This document shows, in pieces, positions 62,019 through 64,000 of a DNA stretch of 64,000 nucleotides (its first letter is position 1; each line of letters starts with the position of its first letter). Under the pieces are notes generated by a model. The model was not told the DNA's origin. It searched no databases and saw nothing but the letters and a program-made list of their open reading frames with translations. Source of the stretch: JBBREP01 sp963716525 (GTDB taxonomy: Bacteria > Actinomycetota > Acidimicrobiia > IMCC26256 > PALSA-610); NCBI GenBank assembly GCA_963716525.1, contig OY970315.1, positions 4,526,001 to 4,590,000 of the forward strand, given 5' to 3'. The position numbers were made by a program, and so were the translations under genes.

Positions 62019-64000
<1,982 letters not shown>

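Overview
The window is a high-GC, gene-dense stretch of an actinobacterial chromosome. The class Acidimicrobiia is my best guess, from gene content only. Supporting signs are a BldD-type regulator with the c-di-GMP signature, a SigK/RskA-like sigma/anti-sigma pair, a caa3 oxidase whose subunit II carries cytochrome c, an otsA/otsB trehalose locus, pyruvate phosphate dikinase, and the syntenic blocks leuS-comEA-comEC-holA / rpsT / lepA / hemW-hrcA-dnaJ-rsmE / phoH-ybeY-corC-era and dgt-dnaG-rpoD. No prophage, insertion sequence, CRISPR array or secondary-metabolite cluster is visible. Gaps between genes are short; the longest uninterpreted one is about 240 bases.

Layout. 1-7.6 kb: accessory genes (methyltransferase end, esterase, ThuA-like protein, secreted fibrinogen-like/propeller protein, Dph6-like ATPase, and a MarR regulator divergent from a lipoprotein with an operator-like palindrome between them). 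7.7-13.4 kb: a CAU tRNA, then otsA, an otsB-GH15 fusion and a DUF2142 membrane protein in a start/stop-overlapping operon. 13.3-21.8 kb: signalling and surface genes (zinc ribbon, very large SARP/ATPase regulator, PAS protein with degenerate GGDEF and EAL domains, acyltransferase with a degenerate SGNH domain, prepilin with a carbohydrate-binding-like C-terminus). 22-34.6 kb: tRNA-Asn, a broken HAD gene, rpoD, dnaG, dgt, ppdK, a DnaJ-RDD protein, glyS, recO, uppS and a lipid kinase. 34.7-40.6 kb: caa3 cytochrome oxidase operon. 40.8-49.7 kb: era, corC-like, ybeY, phoH, bldD, rsmE, dnaJ, hrcA, hemW with a CIRCE operator. 49.7-57.5 kb: pentapeptide protein, methyltransferase, rskA/sigK, acyl-CoA dehydrogenase, lepA, ribokinase, nucleoside hydrolase. 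57.6-64 kb: rpsT, then holA, a DHPS-like protein, comEC, comEA and leuS (5' end outside the window).

Sequence quality matters for every reading of this window. About twenty genes, including the essential rpoD, leuS and holA, show a frame break. In at least sixteen of them the frame is restored by removing one base from CGGCG or CCGCG to give CGCG. I therefore annotate these as intact genes with probable sequence errors, not as pseudogenes, and note each break. The HAD gene at 22.1 kb is different: it lacks a whole internal segment.

The most interesting biology is: a dispersed palindromic element with a conserved loop (two copies, 21 kb apart); a CIRCE operator that contains the end of hemW; pseudo-enzyme domains in two neighbouring surface/signalling genes (degenerate GGDEF-EAL and degenerate SGNH); a prepilin fused to a choice-of-anchor-C/DUF642-like domain; an otsB-GH15 fusion that keeps both sets of catalytic residues; and an orphan dihydropteroate-synthase-like protein translationally coupled between comEC and holA.
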